Shown here: positions 61,318-64,000 of the stretch, piece after piece
Layout of the letters: each line of letters starts with the position of its first letter
Numbering within the stretch: the first letter of the stretch is position 1
From: Mesorhizobium_K sp040049215
Lineage (GTDB): Bacteria; Pseudomonadota; Alphaproteobacteria; Rhizobiales; Rhizobiaceae
Assembly (NCBI RefSeq): GCF_040049215.1
Contig: NZ_JBDZDN010000004.1
Coordinates: 124,001-188,000 of the forward strand
Direction of reading: 5' to 3'
DNA length: 64,000 nucleotides
The notes under the pieces: generated by a model
The model's input: the letters and a program-made list of their open reading frames with translations, nothing else
Told to the model about the DNA's origin: nothing
Databases searched by the model: none
Program-made: the position numbers and the translations under genes

Positions 61318-61646
61318 TTGCCAGCTCAGGAAATTGTGACGGACACATAACGGCGCGCCGACGCGAACTCAAGCCGCGCGCCAAACGCCGCCCGACTGCG
61401 GACGATTTGCCGCGCGGAGCGGGGACTTTCGGCCCGGTCCGATTCGCCCGGGCAGCGCCGTGCCCAGGGGATCGCATCGGCTTCGCGCGCCGGTCCCCCG
61501 ATCTCCGGCGTGTTGTCCGGTCGGGTTTCGAAGCCTGAGTTCTGGAAGCTTGACAGCTTCACCAGTCGAACCCTATATCCCGCGCGACCTTGGCGAACGC
61601 CTCGATCTGTCCGTAGTCGCGGTTCATTTCGAGACCTTGCCCTCCT
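61318..61646. other. Gene-free stretch upstream of the tRNA
   Basis: It holds the tRNA promoter and the oxidoreductase promoter on the minus strand. No gene or repeat beyond short GC palindromes. Confidence 0.5.
61550..61578 (+). promoter_or_regulatory. Sigma70 promoter of the tRNA-Met gene
   Basis: TTGACA (61550-61555), 17 bases, then CTATAT (61573-61578), an excellent alphaproteobacterial housekeeping promoter, 68 bases before the tRNA. Confidence 0.75.
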
Positions 61647-61723
61647 GGCGGAGTAGCTCAGTTGGTTAGAGCACGGGAATCATAATCCTGGGGTCGGGGG
61701 TTCAACTCCCTCCTCCGCTACCA
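61647..61723 (+). tRNA. tRNA-Met(CAU)
   Basis: A full 77-base cloverleaf: 7-bp acceptor stem, D stem gctc/gagc, anticodon loop atcataa with CAU at 61681-61683, T arm with ttcaact loop and encoded CCA end. It is an elongator tRNA-Met by its GGCGGAG start; a tRNA-Ile2 with a lysidine-modified CAU is the alternative but less likely. Its 3' half is overlapped by the serine recombinase gene on the other strand, marking it as an attachment site. Confidence 0.95.
61680..61723. other. Likely attachment site inside the tRNA-Met gene
   Basis: The 3' part of the tRNA gene is the point where the recombinase reading frame ends and where the accessory genes begin. A second copy of this segment would be expected at the other end of the element, beyond the window; none is seen between here and base 64000. 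Confidence 0.6.
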
Positions 61724-63287
61724 TCGATCCCCCCCGAGAAATTGCGCGCTGCCCGGCGACCAGGCTGGTCAGGTAGCCTTCGACATCGACATGAGGCGGT
61801 TGGCCGGCCGATGTGGGGGTGACGCGGACGGCCGTCACCAGTTCCCTGACCAGGCGCTTGGCCTCGCCCGAGACGAATCCTTCGTTGGCCGCGACCTCGG
61901 CCTCCAGCCGCTCGAGGTCGCGGATGTAGCGGGAGATCAGCGCCGGCTTCAGGGTCACCACCTTCGGCGGCTCGGGCAGACGCGACAGGCGCGCCTCGAG
62001 TTCGGCGACCTCGGCGCGCAGCTGCGGCAGCCCGGCCGAGGCCTCCGCCTCGGAGATCACTCCCTTGATCAGGCAGTCGACGGTGCGCGCCAGCTCGCGC
62101 CTGGCCGCGGCAAGGCGCTGCGCCGCCTTCTCACGCGCCGCGCCCTCGCCGGAATGGAGCCGGCGGTGCTCGTCGTTGTAGCAGGCGACATAGTGGTCAA
62201 GCAGCCTGCGGTCCGCGAGGTTGCGGCGCAGCGCGTCGAGAACCGCCGCCTCGATCGGCTCGATCGCATAGGGCCTGGTGTGCGCGCAGGCCCTGGCCTC
62301 CTTGGCGCGCGTGCACATGATGCGCGTCTGGCGGCCCATCCTGTCCTTGACTGACATGCCCGCGCCGCACGCCCCGCAGCGAAGCAGGCCGGACAGCAGC
62401 CGGCCGTTCTTCGGCGCCTGCCTGCGCTCGCCGCCCGCCGCCCGCTTCCTGGCCGCCGCCGCGGCGAAAAGCTCGCGCGGCACGATCCTGAGATGTTCGG
62501 CCGCCTGTTCCTGCCACTCGGCCCGGTCGTTGACGCGCGAGATGCGGCGGCCGGTGTCCGGATCCTTGACGAAGCGCGTGCGGTTCCACACCAGCCGTCC
62601 GTCATAGGCGGCGTTCTGCAGGATGCCGCTCTCGCGGCGGCGGCTGCCGTTGATGGTGGAGCCCTGCCAGTAGTGGCCACGCGGCGGGGCGACGCCGTCG
62701 GCGTTGAGGCTGCCGGCGATGTCGCGCGGCACGCGGCCGTCGACATATTCGCTGAAGATGCGCAGCACGATCGCCGCCTCCTCCGGCACGATCGCCAGCT
62801 CGCCCGCCCGGCCGGCCACCGGCGCATAGCCATAGGCCCTGCCCCCGGCGTTGCGGCCGTCGCGCACCACGCCGGCCATGCCGCGCCTCACCTTCTGCGC
62901 GAGGTCCTGAAGATAGAGCGCTCCGACCAGCCCGCGAATGCCGATCTGGACGATGTCGGCCGTGCCGTCGTGCACCGCCCTGATCTCGACCCCGACATGG
63001 GTCAGGCGCTTGTAGATGCCCGCCAGGTCCTCCTGGTCGCGCGACAGCCGGTCGAGCGCCTCCACGACGAGAACGTCGAAGGCGCGGTCGCGGGCGGCGT
63101 CCATGACGGCGAGCAGCCCGTCGCGGCCCATGATCGAGGCGCCCGAGCGGGCGCGGTCGTCATAGACGGCGGTGACGGCGAGACCGGATTTCGCGGCATG
63201 GGCGGTGCAGAGCGCGACCTGGTCGTCGATCGACCTATCGGTCTGCAGGTCGCTCGAATACCTGGCGTATATCGCGGCGCGTTTCAT
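61680..63287 (-). CDS. Serine recombinase / integrase
   Basis: A 535-residue large serine recombinase. The catalytic serine is S11 in Y-A-R-Y-S-S, with S-I-D-D-Q and the L-D-R-L-S-R-D helix following. A recombinase domain with G-G-R-A-Y-G-Y spans about 150-260, a zinc ribbon has C-G-A-C-G-A-G-M with further cysteines near 335, and a coiled coil follows. The last dozen or so residues (ending A-E-E-G-V-E-P-P-T-P-G-L) are the reverse-strand translation of the tRNA-Met gene, so its C-terminus was supplied by the attachment site on integration. It is the integrase of the element to its right. Confidence 0.93.
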   Translation of the reverse strand: MKRAAIYARYSSDLQTDRSIDDQVALCTAHAAKSGLAVTAVYDDRARSGASIMGRDGLLAVMDAARDRAFDVLVVEALDRLSRDQEDLAGIYKRLTHVGVEIRAVHDGTADIVQIGIRGLVGALYLQDLAQKVRRGMAGVVRDGRNAGGRAYGYAPVAGRAGELAIVPEEAAIVLRIFSEYVDGRVPRDIAGSLNADGVAPPRGHYWQGSTINGSRRRESGILQNAAYDGRLVWNRTRFVKDPDTGRRISRVNDRAEWQEQAAEHLRIVPRELFAAAAARKRAAGGERRQAPKNGRLLSGLLRCGACGAGMSVKDRMGRQTRIMCTRAKEARACAHTRPYAIEPIEAAVLDALRRNLADRRLLDHYVACYNDEHRRLHSGEGAAREKAAQRLAAARRELARTVDCLIKGVISEAEASAGLPQLRAEVAELEARLSRLPEPPKVVTLKPALISRYIRDLERLEAEVAANEGFVSGEAKRLVRELVTAVRVTPTSAGQPPHVDVEGYLTSLVAGQRAISRGGSMVAEEGVEPPTPGL

Positions 63288-63432
63288 TGTTCTGATCCCC
63301 GTTCGGGCCTTCGACCCTCACCGCCTCTTGCGCATGATAATCGTCGCGGGCGGCCTGGCGTGCAAGAGCCTCGACGAAGCGGGCCAGCGCGGGGTGGATG
63401 CCAGCCGGCGGCGCGACGCTGGGGCGGATCAT
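63235..63432 (-). CDS. Small protein upstream of the recombinase
   Basis: A 65-residue frame starting M-I-R-P-S-V and containing H-P-A-L-A-R-F-V-E-A-L-A-R-Q-A-A-R-D-D-Y, a helix pattern I have seen in short proteins next to integrases in Rhizobiales. The start overlaps the DUF4326 stop by ATGA, and its 3' end overlaps the recombinase start by 53 bases in another frame. Function unknown; perhaps a directionality or regulatory factor, but this is a guess. Confidence 0.6.
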   Translation of the reverse strand: MIRPSVAPPAGIHPALARFVEALARQAARDDYHAQEAVRVEGPNGDQNNETRRDIRQVFERPADR

Positions 63433-63842
63433 TTCCGGTTCGCCAGTTCGAGAAGCACGTCGGCGTGGCATTGCGGATTTTTCGTTTCCCCGTTCGCGCC
63501 TTCGGCGCTCACCGCCTCATTTTTGAGCTTGCACCAGCAGGCGAGGTTCTTGCCGCGCAGCGCGGAAAAGGCCTCGGGGCGCCGCTCGGCTTCCTGGCGG
63601 AACAGCGCGACGGCGATACGCGCGCCTTCGCGATCGGCGTCGGCCGCCGTCACGGCATCGAACGGGTCGATGCCCAGCGCCGGAAAGCCGCCGTGATACC
63701 AGGTCCGCAAGACGTGGTGGGGATTGCCCCATTTGGTCGGGCGCGCGACGTTGGCGGCCGGCAGGCCGTTGGTGGCGAGCGAATGCGCCTGGAGGTTGAA
63801 GCCGGCGCGGCGGGAGAGCTGAAGGCGGACGGGGGTGATCAT
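63429..63842 (-). CDS. DUF4326 family protein
   Basis: A 137-residue protein matching DUF4326: R-P-T-K-W-G-N-P near residue 34 and the C-terminal L-R-G-K-N-L-A-C-W-C with C-H-A-D-V-L-L-E-L-A after it, the pattern of a possible metal-binding core. Found in phages and mobile elements; function unknown. The start overlaps the stop of the next gene by ATGA, and its own stop overlaps the start of the small gene, so the three are translated as a chain. Confidence 0.85.
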   Translation of the reverse strand: MITPVRLQLSRRAGFNLQAHSLATNGLPAANVARPTKWGNPHHVLRTWYHGGFPALGIDPFDAVTAADADREGARIAVALFRQEAERRPEAFSALRGKNLACWCKLKNEAVSAEGANGETKNPQCHADVLLELANRK

Positions 63843-64000
63843 TCTGGCTTGTCCAGAATGAAGGTGAATTGTCCATCATTGTCGCCAGCATGGATAGTCT
63901 CGCCGCAAGCTGAGCATTCGAACCGCTCGCTTCCGGCCATATGCGTGCCCGGGATGCCATGCGCGGTGTCGTGCATGTGGCGGAACGGCCGCTTCTGACC
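63839..64000 (-). CDS. Partial protein with a CxxC pair, truncated by the window
   Basis: The frame is open from the window edge to a TGA at 63841-63839, giving 53 residues that end F-T-F-I-L-D-K-P-E. It has C-S-A-C-G-E, a likely zinc-binding pair, and resembles small zinc-ribbon proteins of mobile elements. The start may lie beyond 64000; an internal ATG exists. It is the first of the ATGA-chained genes leading to the recombinase. Confidence 0.6.
   Translation of the reverse strand, partial: GQKRPFRHMHDTAHGIPGTHMAGSERFECSACGETIHAGDNDGQFTFILDKPE

Noticed and set aside
62493..64000. Plus-strand frame of about 500 codons at the right edge
   Set aside because: It is the antisense strand of the serine recombinase and the chained small genes.

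Overview
The window is 64 kb of GC-rich alphaproteobacterial chromosome, best matched to Rhizobiales (Mesorhizobium or another Phyllobacteriaceae). The evidence is the cell-cycle set ctrA, chpT and sciP beside fliJ, a fused trpE(G) behind a Trp-Trp-Trp leader peptide, choline-sulfate and choline uptake genes (betC, choXWV), a NolR-like ArsR regulator, an EipA-type DUF1134 protein, and alphaproteobacterial promoter and palindromic-repeat styles. This placement rests on recognised families; no database was searched.

Layout. 1-8.6 kb: osmoprotectant block with a truncated choline-binding protein and betC on the plus strand, then clpS, a HisKA_2 sensor kinase, a DUF1810 gene and choXWV on the minus strand. 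8.9-17.7 kb: a plus-strand cluster that I cannot match to any described system: a TelA-like coiled-coil protein, a 390-residue protein, a small membrane protein, a Fic protein, a AAA+ ATPase, a DUF559 nuclease-like gene, a 428-residue protein and a membrane-anchored DUF2333 protein. Two of its genes look inserted: fic sits between two copies of the ATPase start, and the DUF559 gene sits between two 166-bp palindromic repeats. 17.7-27.4 kb: an AT-richer two-gene accessory unit, fhs, an orphan gene, efp/epmA, DUF4126, a flavin disulfide reductase and a patatin lipoprotein. 27.5-32.2 kb: a CUT1 sugar ABC transporter behind a LacI-type operator, with palindromic elements inside and after it. 32.2-37.4 kb: small accessory genes (two DUF1801, a nuclease/phosphatase, DoxX, SRPBCC, ArsR, an aspartoacylase-like hydrolase).

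37.4-44.6 kb: amino-acid biosynthesis with a trpL attenuator before trpE(G), a CDF transporter, an AbrB-family membrane protein, and leuA behind a probable leucine attenuator. 44.6-52.5 kb: housekeeping and stress genes, ending in a NolR-like regulator and a copper export pair (chaperone plus CopA) driven by a MerR/CueR-type promoter, then a TrmH methylase. 52.5-61.3 kb: envelope proteins and the CtrA module (chpT, a receiver protein, ctrA, fliJ, sciP), mnmA, a YkvA protein and an oxidoreductase. The ctrA/fliJ intergenic region carries five GANTC sites.

61.6-64.0 kb: a tRNA-Met(CAU) gene whose 3' half is overlapped by a serine recombinase, followed by ATGA-chained small genes. This is the left edge of an integrated element that continues past the window. 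The most promising undescribed material is the 8.9-17.7 kb cluster and its two insertions.
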